A stretch of 64,000 nt of DNA from Phorcus lineatus (lineage: Eukaryota > Mollusca > Gastropoda > Trochida > Trochidae): contig OV121082.1 in assembly GCA_921293015.1 (NCBI GenBank), positions 49,620,971-49,684,970 of the forward strand, read 5' to 3'. The notes under the pieces are model-generated. The model was not told the origin of the DNA. It saw nothing but the letters and a program-made list of their open reading frames with translations, and ran no database searches. How positions within the stretch are numbered: the stretch's first letter is position 1; each line of letters starts with the position of its first letter. Positions 46,912 through 60,908 of the stretch are shown in pieces. Both the position numbers and the translations under genes were made by a program.

Positions 46912-48340
46912 TATGAACTTGAGACTTAATCTGTTAAAGAGTCAGTGACTTCATCGTCTCAAATGCAGCAAAGTTAGTTTTCCATAGATTCCAAAATTTG
47001 TGTTGTATCTTTTTATCATTGTCTGATCAGATCATGAATTATTTAACATTGTTTTTGTTGTCATTTCACTCGCAGTTTTCAGATAAATAACATTTTCTTT
47101 ATACAGAAGTCAGGAGATCCTTGGACAAGTTCGACAATTGATCGGGTAAAGGTGCTTGAGACACATCTATCTTTTAAAAAGGTCAAAACCTTTTATTTTT
47201 CTCAAATCTGAGACTATCAAGTCTCCTATGGTCCTCAAAAGTCGCAAGTGCGATTTGTGATATTTGATCATTACTTTTGTTATATAGACTAGAGCATGAA
47301 CTATTCATCCTTTGAAAGGCAATATGATATTCTTATTGAAGTTCATATCAAAACCACTGTCTCCCATTAAGGACAGGGGTGGTCTATTGCCACGATTGCC
47401 TGTTAATATGATACTCTTTTTTTTAATAATTTTTTATTTTCAAAAACATTTTACAAAGTTTTTTACAAATTCAGCAGTTGACAATCCAGTACAGCATTCA
47501 ATCAAAGTTCACATGAATAGATTATGACAAGTTGACCAGAATTTATAGAATAGGCTAAAATTACACTCAATTATCACTGATCACTTATTAAGAAAATAAT
47601 GATATAATTTATAAAATAATAATTTCATTCTGGAATATTTTGAATGGTGATTATTTTTTCTTCAGCTTGTTTTTAGATATGAGATTTTTTTATCAAAATA
47701 TGATATATGATACTTTAATTATTCAACACAAACTGACCTAGATATCTGGCATCATGGTCTATTCATAGAGGCAAACTTAAACAATGCTGATTGGCTTGTT
47801 TTGGAAATATAGCGTAGGTGTTAAAGCGGAACGTGATAAAAATAAGGTCACATGTCTCTAGAAAATTTATTGTTCATATAATAAATTTTTACCTAGATAA
47901 TGAACCAACTTTTATATATGACTTCTTTAATTTAACCTATTTTCATCAAATGTCTGAAGACTTGAAGACAAGACAATACAATATTTACAATACGTATGGA
48001 CATATGAATTTGGTTTGGCAAACATTTTCAGCAGGTACCATATTTCCTCTTATAAGCGCCAAGTCGCAAATAAGCGCCAGGCCTGTAATCAGCAATTGAA
48101 GGTAAAGGCAGTGATTTCATTTGAAAAGATTTTTTTCCCAATTATGAATTTATTTGGTCTAAAAATATGAATGTAATGTTGTGAAAGGAGGCAAACCAGT
48201 TCATTATACAGAACAGGCTGTGTCTGGAATCTGTAATTGGTTATTGTGACGTTGTCTGGTTGTTTGACTTGCATTTCCTATTTGGGTGGGTTTCTTTTCA
48301 CTGGTAAGAAAATCATATTTATCATTGATTATGTCTAGTT

Positions 48341-48557
48341 TCTGAAAGTGTTGTTTTTGATATCTAAATTGTAAATAATGTAAATAATCTGAGTAAAATA
48401 AAATTGCCCAAATAAACAATTATGAAGTATTATTGGCCCAAACTAGAACGTGTCTGAAAGTGTTGTTTTTGATATCTAAATTGTAAATAATGTAAATAAT
48501 CTGAGTAAAATAAAATTGTCCAAATACACAATTATGAAGTATTATTGGCCCAAACTT
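48341..48557 (+). repeat. Recent tandem duplication, 112-bp period
   Basis: The segment from TCTGAAAGTGTTGTTTTTGA to TATTATTGGCCCAAACT occurs at 48341 and again at 48453 with only about two substitutions, so the duplication is young. Confidence 0.9.
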
Positions 48558-50238
48558 TAAAATTGTTTGCAAACTGATATTCTTTGCACATGTTTATAAC
48601 CTGCACTTGATTTAATTATGAATTTAAAATTTTTTAAATTGTTGTTCTTCAGTGCACCTACTACTGACAAAGTGTTTTGTTTGGTGATCTTCTTATGTCT
48701 ATGATGGTATTTTATTACCAATATAGTGCGCCATTGAGTTCATTTTTACTTTTGTCAGCATAAGGTCCCATATTTGACGGCTTTAACGTCATACAAAAAT
48801 TGCTTAGGGCGTCACATTAAAGTGAGACAGCGTATGTTTCATAAATTTTTATTTAGCTGAAATAAGAGCCAAGTACCTTCTGTCTTGAGTTCAATACAAA
48901 TATTGTCCCTAAACTTGCTTCTTTATCGAAATCTTTTTTATCTATGAATGTGGGATTTTCAGAGACAACCTTTACTTCTCAATAGATTAACGCTAATGAT
49001 GAAGTTGGACATATGTAGCTCCAGCAACAGTCTCTGTGGCCCGGTAACAGACAGTCTCAAGAGAACTGGCTATTTTCTTGAATTCTTTATGCAATTATTA
49101 TTTATTAGAATTGGTAGTAACAAAATTGTTAAACTCTAAAGTTTGCCTCATGAGTTATTTTAAGTTTGTGCAATTTCGTATTCAAACCCTTGCACTCACT
49201 CGTCTAAAATTCATTTGACACTTCCTCTGGTAATAACCTTCATTTACAACCTAAGGTCAATACTTTTAATATATTCCCAGGGAGTTAAGAGAAAAATCGG
49301 ATTTGTCTGTGCATTAGTTGAAGGATCTGCCTGGATGACCTTAGGAATAACTGGTGATTAACATTTGCGCACTAATGTAATATTTTGTTAATCAAATTCT
49401 TGATGATTTATTAGAATTATGCTGACCTGTTCAAGATCATAATATTGAAAGTATATTTATAAAACAAGCCCAAAAGAATATATGATCATTATAAGACTAA
49501 GTGTAATGGAATATTCCAACTCTTTCAACAGTACCTACCTTTGGGAGAGGTTTTTTAATGATGAAATGTGTGATGATAATGGTATTTTTCTTTTTTATAA
49601 CTATGGTAAAATTCTTAAAATCTTTTATGAAATTGAGACTATTTCCAATTGCTTTTACATGTACATGACATTTTGATAAGCACAACTCAGATCTACTTAT
49701 TTCACTGGTATCTAAGACTTGCATCTAATAGATTTGTACTTTTAATAAGATTGTTTTTGTGTTGACTATTTTAAGCCTAGCAATGTAATTTGACCTTTGT
49801 ATTTAACCAGTAACTTAAATAATTGCTGTTATTTAAGCAGTAGCAGGTCTGGCTCTGTCATAAGTGGGTAGATACGGAGTATGTGGGTGGCATACATAAC
49901 CAGCAGAAGAAAAAATTATCAGGAACCTTTCTGGTGCAGATGTACTTTCTAGAGTTGTCCCACATGAATAATTTAATATAAAATAATTCAAAGGTTAAAC
50001 TGAGAGGAAAGAAGTTTCTAGTTTAAGCTACAATACTCAGCAAATTGAATTTATCACAAGTTTATAATAACGTATTGAAACATTTAATCAGGTCAACAAA
50101 AACATATTGTTGAAAATATTTTTGTAGAATTGCTAATTATGTCACTTGACAATTATGTTTTTAACTGTGAGCTTTTTGCAATATGGGGTGAGGTGTTGTC
50201 CATCATCCAAAGGTCTTTCCATATTGTCAACTTCTCTC

Positions 50239-50487
50239 TGGTTTAGACCCGCCAGGGGCTTGGCACTTTTTATCTGCAGTAGAGAATTGTTCTACACGCA
50301 GTAAGGTTGGGTGCAATGCTACACTGGATTTCAGTGCAGTACCCTCCATGGTTCGCTAGTTCCAGCTGCTGCTTTCTGGTTTCACCGCAATGTTGTTGTG
50401 AGCTTTCTCCCTGCAATAATACTAGCAGCCATGATATAAGTGAAATATTCTTGAAAGCAGCGTTAAAACCCAAATCACCTCACCTCT
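50239..50487 (+). mobile_element. SINE family 1, copy lacking most of the head
   Basis: Begins near CCCGCCAGGGGCTTGGCAC, continues with GCAGTAGAGAATTGTTCTAC and the shared core, has a small deletion after TTTCACCGCAATG, and ends AGCAGCGTTAAAACCCAAAT followed by CACCTCACC. Confidence 0.8.
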
Positions 50488-53400
50488 CGGGAATAGAAAC
50501 AAATGTCTATGACAAATTGAACAAAATTTGTAAGTGCAACAGTAGAAATTCCTGTACTTATTTTGGTCAACTCCCTTGATGGATTTAAACATGGACGCTC
50601 AGAACCAGGCACCACAACCTGCACACACCATACAAACAGCTGACTGAGGGCTGGGTTTGAATACAGAAACGACTCGACCCATAAACATACAAGAATTTGC
50701 ACTAGTGCAGATAGTGCAATCCAAAATATGATAATGTTAAATTCCTCCTCGATTGTTGTAAGTGGGGAGAATGGGATGAAGCGTCAGAGTTTCTGAAGAT
50801 AATGTGATGCCATTTAGTGTTTTTGAAAGGCTTTATCCACAATTTATAATACATTATTAGAGAGAAGATTCAGTATGAGGGTATGGGGCTTTGTGTCATT
50901 AACTCAAACCCTGAAAATGTTGATATCTCGTGTAGACAAACTCTGACCAGCAAGTTTATGATTCTATGTTAGGTTGATGATTATTATCATTACTTAACTT
51001 AATGCAACGTAGGATGAAAAATCATACACAGGTGGTGAGCTTCAGAGCAAATTTGATATCCATTTCTACCTTAGAATACAACCATTGATCAGGAGTTATT
51101 ATTTGTACTGTTCATTTCATAAACATAGGAAGTAAAGTTTTTCTTATTAAATCTCTCAATGCTACCCCAAGTATGTACGGACCAATTAGTTTATACATAA
51201 ATTCTGTTATTAAAAGGTTTTCAGTGCAAAACTTGATAGTAAAGATTTATTTGTTTGTACTTTTTTTATTTTTTCAATGCGACAACTTTTTGGAAATTTT
51301 ATTCTTGAATTGAAATTGTTTGGGTTTCTTTAGTTTTTAATCTTTATGCATGATATACAAACCATTTGTTGACATATTGCAAGAAAGTGGACCAAATTTC
51401 ATTGGCAGCTGTCGATGGCAGTTGATGATTCATTCCAAAAATGGCATCAAAGTCTTAGTTTCATAGATAATCTTTGAACTGTTTGTTTGTAATTCTTTCA
51501 TGTCTGTTACCTGTTGAATTGTCTGAAATTCTTAAAACTGATAACATTATCACAGTCTAGCTATTTCAATTGTGCCAATGTCGGAAGAATTATATAGAAA
51601 CAAGATACACAAAAGTGCTATGGAATGTAGGCAATATGTATTTATATCCAACCCTCCCACCATGCCTATATCTTCAGACTAAGCAATATGAGTGTAAGCT
51701 AAAGACAGGTGTGAGTTATGGGGTTTGCTACATGTGGGTGTGCATTGAGCTCCACGTGCGTATGTGATCGTGGGTGTGGGTGGGAGATTGCACATGTGTG
51801 TTATTTGAAACCGGCTGCAACTAGTTTCAGGTCATGAATTGTGTGCCAGCCGTCCCAGCGCAGTTGCAAACTCCTGATGACACACTTCATTCTCTTTATT
51901 GATCCAAACTGAACTGCAAGGAGTGCATCCTACGTCAATCTACACTGGGTAGTTTTTTCCATATAACGTGATAGGGCATGTATTATCTGTTGATAATGCC
52001 TCGACTGAAACTAAGGCTTTTCATCACACTCTTTGACGTCATGGCTTGCAGTGGAACTAATTTCACCATGGACAAATTGTCAACTAGATTTAAGATTTCT
52101 TTTGAGGAAAATTGTTAATTAGGTGTACTTGATCAACTTTCTTTGAGATAAATGTTTGGGTCAATATTTTTTGTATGACGGAATGCTGGTCTCCCACATA
52201 CAACCTATTTTAGATATAACACATATTTCTGAGGGGAAGCAAAATTCTTTGCACATTTTGCTTCGTCTTTTTATAACTTTGTTTCACACCATCACATTCA
52301 ATGATCCAACTTTTTTTGTCCAAAGGAAACTTTGAACTGCATAAAGACAATAAAAATAGTAATCTAACTTTTAAAAAATGTCTAAAAAAATGAGTAGTTT
52401 TCCTCCCAGTCCAACATAGATTAGAATAAAGCCATGTGATATTTGATTTTAAGACAAAGACTTCAAACTGTAAAAAGTAAGAGAATGTTTGATTGAAATT
52501 ATTATCTTGAATGAAACTTTCTTAAATAATCAGAGAAAACAATACTCCGATGTTTTCTGAATATTACAATTTTGGTTACTCGCCAATTGTATGTTTTGAT
52601 ATAAATCTTTTTATCATAATTTTATCCCCCAAAGAGACAAGTTCTATAGATTATCACTCTTGAAACTGCTACCAAACTTCCTTTCGAGAATTTTGTCTTT
52701 AATCTGAATTATTAAGTGACTGACCATTTGAAGTGCCCTTTTCAAGTGGACTCAATAGAACTATTACATGAAAAATACCTAAAACCTATTGTCAATATAG
52801 AATCTTGTCACAGCATTTGTTAGATTGCTTCACTGACAAGGACAAAGATTTAAGTTTAAGTGTATTATAAAAAAATGAAGGAAATATTGTGAAATGAAGA
52901 AATTGTAGTTGAAAGTTATTACAATTGGCAATAGAAGTTTACAAGAATTTCCAAATCATCCAATCAAATCAGATAATTCTTCATACTAAAGGTTTAGTTG
53001 AAGGTTATGTTAACTTCTTTTGTTGAAGTGATAATTTTAATAAAATGTAGTGTCTGGCGAACTGCCGCGCTACATGACACAAGTCATATATATTTACGAA
53101 GACAGATTGTTAGTGAGGCCAGTCTGGCCTAGCCAATCAGATTGGACTTAAACGAATAGAGAATGTCATCTCACTCTCGTGGGATGTCTCTAACCACGGA
53201 CAATCAGACAATGTTAGAATCGTCCACAATTATTGCAGTCTGGAATCTCGCATTATGCACCAGAAGTTAAATGTCACCTTGCAGACCCATTTGGACATCA
53301 TAACCTTTGACAATTAACTTGCTAATCTAATAAGCTCTGTACCTTTATTGCAAAGTTATTACTGTAATTATTCTTGGTAATAGAAAGTCATCGTTTTTTC

Positions 53401-53950
53401 CCCGAAGTCAAATATATTGTCTCTTGAAAACACTGAAGCAGTAGTTAAAGGAAGACTTAAAGGCACTACAGCACACATTTTCATGCGCAATAGCCATTTT
53501 ATGGTATATATGGGCATAGACACTCATGTTAGCACTATATTGATGCAATAAAATATGCGTTATTCTTTACAATTGGCCTACAATCAATGAATAATATTGT
53601 AACATGACTTCGTTGTATTCTCGATTCTGATTGGTTGATTTGAAAAAATTACCCCATGTTGAATGACAATAAATACCCGCAAATAAGCTAAGGCGAATGA
53701 TACAACATGCTCACTAGTGCATGCCCGACTCAAGTTTTAATTTTCCAGTTTCTTAGAAAATTTGTACCGTGCTCCGATTCTTTTTTAATTTAACTTTATG
53801 TGTGAACTTAGAACAAATGTTGAAATATTGTTTTTCAAGGCAATCCTGAACTTTACCGATTTCATTAACACAGTATTAGCATTGCCGTTGATTTACCATC
53901 AAAACAGTCTGGCTTTTTTGTTTTTCTGGCTATTAGCAAAATCTGGTACG

Positions 53951-54243
53951 ACGACCGCGTTCAGCTTCGGATTAAGAGGTCCGTGGTTTGAATCCCACCA
54001 GGGGCTCGGCAACTTTGTCTGCAGTAGAGGACTGTTCTACACGCAGTCAGGTTTTGGTACAATGCTACACTGAATTTCAGTGCAATACCACCCATGGTTC
54101 GCTAGTTTCAGCCGATGCTTGCAGGTGTCACCACAATGCATAGCCACAATGGTGTTACGAGCTTTCTCCCTGCAATAATACTAGCAGCTGCGATATAAGT
54201 GAAATACTCTTGAAAGCGGCATTAAACCCCATATCACCTCACC
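53951..54243 (+). mobile_element. SINE family 1, near full-length copy
   Basis: Head GACCGCGTTCAGCTTCGG with B box GGTTTGAATCC, the full core, and 3' end GAAAGCGGCATTAAACCCCA followed by TATCACCTCACC. Confidence 0.85.
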
Positions 54244-57200
54244 TGGTTCCACAACCACCCTCTCTGGATCCAAGGTTTCACAGCTATTACATTTAGTAGC
54301 CAGTCTTATTTGAAGTTGAGTTTGTTAACTGCAATGGTTATAGAGAAACACTGTTACTATGTTTCTTGTGTATACCAGAATCAAATGTTCGGACGAGTCT
54401 TCCTAATTCAGTAATGTCATATGATCTAGGAACATGGTGGAAGTTAATCTTATCTAATTAGTGCTCATAACCTTTTGAAATCAGAATGATTAGAATATAC
54501 ATGTTAACTGGATTTTAGATGAGGTGTTTAGAAAATCTTCTTAGTGTGATTCGAGTCAAATTCTTTATTAATCTTGTTACTTAAAGAGTCATCATCGATT
54601 TAATCTTCCTGGAATGTTGCTGATATTAAAAGATTTTAGAAAGCCCTAATTTTTTGGCACAATTATCATTTTTTAAAGTGTTATTCCTATCATTGTCATG
54701 TTATTGTGTAATGTGATGTACAAAATTAAGATCTAGTCATGTGAAAATAAGTTTCCAAAATTCCTAACCTCTAGTATCTCTGACCTATTTAAGAACCAAG
54801 AAAGCAAGTTGCATTTGAAGAGAGCAAAAATTCAATAAAAATGATTAGATAAATGATTTAGAATCTATTATATCTTTGACAAACTTAGATTCTATGAACT
54901 TTCTAAACAGAAGCTGCTGTGACCGAATTTGTTTCATGAAATTCAAGATGTGCTTCACAGCAGTGTAAGGAATTACTCAGTACTATAAATAGCCAGCCAA
55001 TCAAATCGCTTCTCTTTTCTTGTGATGTTAATGGCGAGTGCTTCTAATTGGGCAATGCACACAGTTGGAGTTGAATTAGGAATCACGTTCAGTATTTACA
55101 TTGATGATTTCTCCTGAGGTGTTTTCAGTGCATCATAGTTGGGAATATAATGAAAAGAGATTTTCCATGTCAACTTGTAACTGATTTGAAGGTTATTAAG
55201 CAAAGAGGATTTCATTGACAGGATATTGGTTTTAGTGGTAGTTGGTTCAAGAATCTATCTTGATATGAATATAAGAGTTCTTTTTAAACATCCTTATAAA
55301 TGATTTTGTTAAATAACTTAAACAACAAAACAAATCAAAGTGGCAATTAACCTAGAATGTGAGTTCTTTTTTTAAATTAAGATTTTTACATCAAAAATTG
55401 TTAAGATTATCCAGGAGATCACAGATTTGAGATGTTTTAGGAATCAGATGATTAAAAGAGTTTACCTTAATCAATGTTTAACCATTCCAGAAATAACTTC
55501 CAGGGACCGTGACTTGTTGATAAGGGAATACCATATTTCCTGTAGTTATTTCCCAAGTCCCATTTACACAAAGCCCCCTTAGGATAAGGTGACCTTTCGC
55601 CCCTAAAAAACCCTAAGAAATATGTTTTCACGGCCACTTTCAGGCCTCTAGAGGCGAAAGGGTTAAGTCAGCAGACTCCAAAAATGGAAACTAAGCACCT
55701 GAAGCTTGAACAGAAATAAAAATACAAACCAAGCCAGATGCTTATTTCATAAAAAAGTTTATCCAGATATGGCTTGAGGCATATGATAGAAATTTGGATT
55801 AATATTTCTTTGAGAGATAAAGATTTCATATGATAAGTCTCAAAATGAAAATACTTTCAAAAGTAGAATCATTTACGGGTAAGACTTCTGACTGAATTCC
55901 CATATTATATTCTTTGCTAACGAGTTGCCCATGCACTCAGAATGGTTATGGTGTTAAACTTAACCCTCTGAGAGCTGTGGTTGAGGTAAAAAAACTTACA
56001 TACACACAATTGTTAACCAGTTGTTACTATGTGTGGGTTCTAACTAACAATATTGAGTGTTAGAATAATCCTTTACAAATAAAGTTCTGTTGATGATTGC
56101 AATAGCAATTGCGTAACTGTTAGCATTTATCTTGTACCAATTTGGCAAGTTATTTCGGAGAGCCGAATTCCATTTCTTCCAGCCAAGCTTCAAAATGTCT
56201 GGAATTTATTCAAGAGAACAATAAATAACTCTATTATCTAGGGAAATATTTCAGCAAATAGGATCAAAGCAATTATATCTGTACAGCTGGTAAGAAAATG
56301 GTTTTAGAATAAAACGTGTATAATCAAATATGAAAAGTTATTTATTCTCAATGTTAACAAGCATCTTTGGAGGGGATAGTAGTTAATTTCCCAAACAAAA
56401 CATTGTAAATCTTTGCAATCATTATTTGGGCATGTTAACCTTTTTTTCCAGCCAGCAACGTAAGAAGAAAGCCAAGCATCATTAGTCAGTGACTAACTCT
56501 TAATTATTCCTTTATCAATTAGTTGTAACTCCTGTAAATTAACCATTCAGAAATATTTTAAAAACTGATTCAACAGTCCCAGTTTTAAAGGTGGGTCAGT
56601 AAGAGAATAAATTCAAATGCAAACCTTTGTTTTTGTAAAATGGGCCTAGGACCAAAAGTTTCTAGAAAATATTTGAGCTGGATTCCTTAAGATTTCAATT
56701 ATTATGATAGAAATATTCATTTCATTTAGTATTCATTTTCTATTGAAATAAATTAAAATATGTTTGGATCTACTTCTTACTGTCATTGCTATTAGTGGTT
56801 TGAAAGTTAATTGTATCACACTATCTGTTTAATTGGTCAATATTCAATTATTCTTGGCTTCAGGAAGCAAAACTTGTTGACACGGTAAGGAATACCGAAT
56901 TAATCTCTTGCTAAACTTATATCTCCAATATTTCGTATTCTGAATTATTCATAGACCTGGATGTCATTCCCATTGCATAAAACCTATTTCTGAAATAATT
57001 TATCAATAGTGCTTTTGCGTTTTACGTTGGTGTTAACTTGTTAAAGCTATAAGTAAGTTTGTACATAGTGATATGCCAAAGTTTCATCAATTATGTCTCG
57101 AGGAAAGCTCACATATTGGATTGTGTCTTCTTGTGAGATTGTTTGATTAGGACCAATTAATGTCAGATATATAGATTAAATCAGTATGTATTCAAACGCG

Positions 57201-59195
57201 TGCCAAGGAGAAGAAAGTAACTTTGTTAAGTCTTGTTAACTTTCCATCTTGTTTTCTTTTGTGATTTTTGCCTTTTGCCTTTAGCTATTAGAAGAAAGAC
57301 AAAATTAGATTTTCGAAAAGAATGTTTTATGCTGTTCATTCTTTGGCTTCAATTACATAGTAACCTTGTGGGGAAAAAGTAATTAATGTCTTTTTTAACA
57401 CCTCTGCTGGTTATAAAAACCCTTAAATTTAGTGGTATCACTTTTTCTTCAGAAAGATGGAAAAAATTATCGAATCAGGAAATAAATTAGTAGATATTTC
57501 AAATAGTGATGGGGATAAAAAGTTAATTGTTTCATTTTTCCAGGACCAATTGATCCAATTTCTATAGAATGAAATCAATTATTAAATAGACATTTTCTTT
57601 TCAGGGAAATATTTCTTTAAATTTCAGATGTGTTTTTACCTTTAATTAAGAGATTCTTTGAATGAAAAAAGATTCAATGAAAAAATCATTCTCCTTAACA
57701 ATTTTAAAAATGATTACATTTGTGCATCAAAAATTACATTTGATGGTTTACACTTTAAAGAAAAACTTTTTATTAAGAGATAAACCTTTCTAATTCACCA
57801 ATAAAATCTGGTTCTTTTCTTTCCTGCCAAGAAAAGGTACCAATGCAACCTAACTGCAGAATATGAAAGACATTTGATATGTTAAACTTCGATCATTCTG
57901 AAACTTGATTTTTTTTCTGTCAAGTTCCAATGAAAAAAAATCTGATTCATTTCTTTCATGCCAAGATTATTTATCCATGCAAAAAAATCTGTGCAAATTA
58001 CGTCCAGTTCATGAAAGATGAAAATGCCAGAGAGCCATTTGTCTCGCAACATTTATTGAATGTGGTGACATTATCAAAGAGGTCCAGGATATTGTCTGAT
58101 GCACTCTGGACCTATTTGGAGGATGCAGACAGACATAACCACCATGCCTCAGACCAGGCGATTGTGCAGCTACTCAACTGATAGATGGCAGTTAATCTTG
58201 AGAATGCTCTGCGCATTCTGGGTCAGGACGACACCAGACAGAGGCTTTATTCCAGTCAGTGTGCCCATCTCGCCACTTTACATCACACCGGCTGAATTAT
58301 TACGACCTTCTCATTGTATATGCCCCAAAGAGAATTCTTGTTCAATTCAGGTATTTTCTTGGTCAACATTAGGTTAAAGTCACGAATATGCACATCTATG
58401 CGCCATATTGAATAATTAACTTTTCAAAGTTTTTAAATCTTATTTGACAGAAGTGACTTTGAATTTCAACCAATAAAGCTTAGATGTCATTATAAGAAAA
58501 TCTGATCCCAGAATATATCGGGCAGTTTCGATTTTTGAATAATTCCCGCAGACAAAACATTATTCTTGTCAATTGACTACTAAGAATGGTTTGCACTTAT
58601 GAGTTCAACAGTTATAGTTGATCTCAAATGGGATGTGGCAGTGATTGTTTGAGTAAGTCTAATTTGAGCTGACTTCGTTTCCATTAATTAGACAGATACA
58701 CCTGAAGACATACATGTTGAGTTTACAGAGGTTTCAAATTAGAAATCCAACAAGGGACGGTAGGTCAACTTCACTAATTAGTAGCTGATGAATAGATTAG
58801 TCAAGGTATATTTAATGCAGAAATTTTTCAGTTTGGTATGCCTTTTTGAGTAATATTTTTTGGAATTGATTAAAGTCTCAAAATGACCTCTTCTTCCTTT
58901 GATTCTAACATTTCTGATATAGCAGTTTTAAGGTTAAAATCTTTAAAATACCCTGTAATTGTGTTTCTTTCTCTTTGTGATTTCATCTCAAATCTGAAGA
59001 GTCATCCTTCATTAAGATTCATTTCTCTTGTATAGGTGTATTGCTTCATGTTTTCTGACCAGGAGACTGTCTGCTATTTCTAGGCTAATGGACATGTCAG
59101 TTGGTCAATTGGTCACTTGCACCTTATATTCGACCGACTTTCAAGCTCCACAGCTGGTAGACTAAGCAGCACTCACCGAGACATGTCGCAAAATA

Positions 59196-59857
59196 TTTGA
59201 TTATTCATTAACCCCTGGCATGGCCCATTGCGCTGAAACTCTCTGTGAGACAGGTCCCACCAGATTATGATTATTCTTTAACCCCTGGCCTGGCCCAATG
59301 CGCTGAAACTCTCTGTGAGACAGGTCTCACCAGATTATGATTATTCTTTAACCCCTGGCCTGGCCCATTGTGCTGAAACTCTGTGAGACATGTCTCACCA
59401 GATTATGATTATTCTTTAACCCCTGGCCTGGCCCAATGCGCTGAAACTCTCTGTGAGACAGGTCTCACCAGATTATGATTATTCTTTAACCCCTGGCCTG
59501 GCCCATTGTGCTGAAACTCTGTGAGACATGTCTCACCAGATTATGATTATTCTTTAACCCCTGGCCTGGCCCAATGCGCTGAAACTCTCTGTGAGACAGG
59601 TCTCACCAGATTATGATTATTCTTTAACCCCTGGCCTGGCCCAATGCGCTGAAACTCTCTGTGAGACAGGTCTCACCAGATTATGATTATTCTTTAACCC
59701 CTGGCCTGGCCCATTGTGCTGAAACTCTATGTGAAACATGTCTCACCAGATTATGATTATTCTTTAACCCCTGGCCTGGCCCATTGAGACAGGTCTCACC
59801 AGATTATGATTATTCTTTAACCGCTGGCCTGGCCCAATGCACTGAAACTCTTTATAG
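59196..59857 (+). repeat. Minisatellite, about 70-bp unit, about ten copies
   Basis: Units begin around TTATTCTTTAACCCCTGGCC and end CACCAGATTATGA. The ACCCCTGG anchor occurs at 59211, 59281, 59351, 59419, 59489, 59557, 59627, 59697 and 59767, then as ACCGCTGG at 59820. Periods are 70 or 68 bases, with one shortened unit of 53. Two unit subtypes are intermixed. Confidence 0.95.
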
Positions 59858-60060
59858 ATTATAGACAAAGCTGGCCACGTTTCTGGTAATGTCTGTACCT
59901 GACATGGTAAACAAACAAAATTTATCCTAGGAATGCTGAGAGGGGAACGTCTGATAGGGAGCTGGGAAAGGGAAAAGAGTTCGAACAAAAGATATAGAAT
60001 TTTATTGTCCTCAGTGCAAGTACATTGTTGGAAAATATTTTAGTGTGTAGCACCCAACAG

Positions 60061-60412
60061 TAGAGATGTCATAGTATCGGGACCTCACGGTACGATATGC
60101 GTCATGATACTTAGGTCAAGCAATGCCACTTTAATCATCTTATTTCAATATTTTCTAACAAGTGTAACAACATTTAAACACAGAAACAAGCAAAATTGTT
60201 TATGAATTTCATACTTGGATATTTTAATCAACTTTAATATCAACAGAAACTCTATGTTATCGAGTATTTTTGCAAACTCTAAATTTCTGGATCGATATTC
60301 ACTTAAATTGGAGCGATTTTTAAATTTGTGATTGAGTTAATTGCATCATGTAAGGTATCATTGACTGAACCATGATGATACACCTATTCGTTGGTGTATG
60401 ATGACATCCCTA
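60061..60412. mobile_element. hAT-like MITE
   Basis: TAGAGATGTCATAGTATCG at the left is inverted as GTATGATGACATCCCTA at the right. The flanking 8-mers CCCAACAG and CCAAGCAG agree at six positions, as expected of an old 8-bp hAT target duplication. No coding capacity. Confidence 0.6.
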
Positions 60413-60432
60413 CCAAGCAGCCACAGTTGAAG

Positions 60433-60590
60433 TTCAAGTGATGATCAATCGACCCTTATCATTCTCAGTGCATCACAGGGAAACAAAAACTCAAATATCT
60501 AAAATAATTTGTAGTATACAATGGGAATTGAACTCAAGTCTTCTGCATAATGAGCTGACGCTCAACCTACTGAGCTCCAAATAATCCAGT
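60433..60590 (-). mobile_element. tRNA-like sequence or tRNA-derived SINE fragment
   Basis: On the minus strand GGAGCTCAGTAGGTTGAGCG (A box), a plausible anticodon arm and GAGTTCAATTCCC (B box) resemble a tRNA. Non-tRNA sequence follows, and no clean acceptor stem was found, so it is called as a derived element and not a working tRNA gene. Confidence 0.5.
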
Positions 60591-60647
60591 GAAGATGAAC
60601 CCAGACTATTGCTTCATTAAAAACTTATTTTCAACTGGAAATGAAGC

Positions 60648-60908
60648 TCATTTGGTAGAGTGTCTGCTCTTCACCGGGAAGTGCCATACCACTCATCGAA
60701 GTGTCAATTCCCGGTAGTGTCATACCAAAAGACATTAAAAGATGGGAGTTGTTTCTTCCCTGCTCTACACTCAGCATTATAAGGACAGATCAAAGCTTTG
60801 ACTGGCGCTGCACTGTGGCTGCCGGGTGCATTGTCACCTGTGCACAAAAGAAATTGCAGTAATGTGCTTGTACTGAGGATAATTAAGAGTTATTGTCATC
60901 ATTATGAT
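60648..60908 (+). mobile_element. SINE family 2 (tRNA-derived), third copy
   Basis: Head AGCTCATTTGGTAGAGTGTC then GCTCTTCACCGGGAA and CAATTCCCGG. Body AAAAGATGGGAGTTGTTTCT and the CACTCAGCAT region match the copies at 30201 and 40357. A short insertion in the head separates it from the tRNA pattern. Confidence 0.75.

Noticed and set aside
57457-57496. Possible exon giving ERWKKLSNQEIN after tttttcttcag
   Set aside because: The WKK match comes from an A-rich run (TGGAAAAAA), a stop follows at once and no donor keeps phase 1.
59764-59988. 74-codon minus-strand frame
   Set aside because: It partly reads through the minisatellite and has no gene context.
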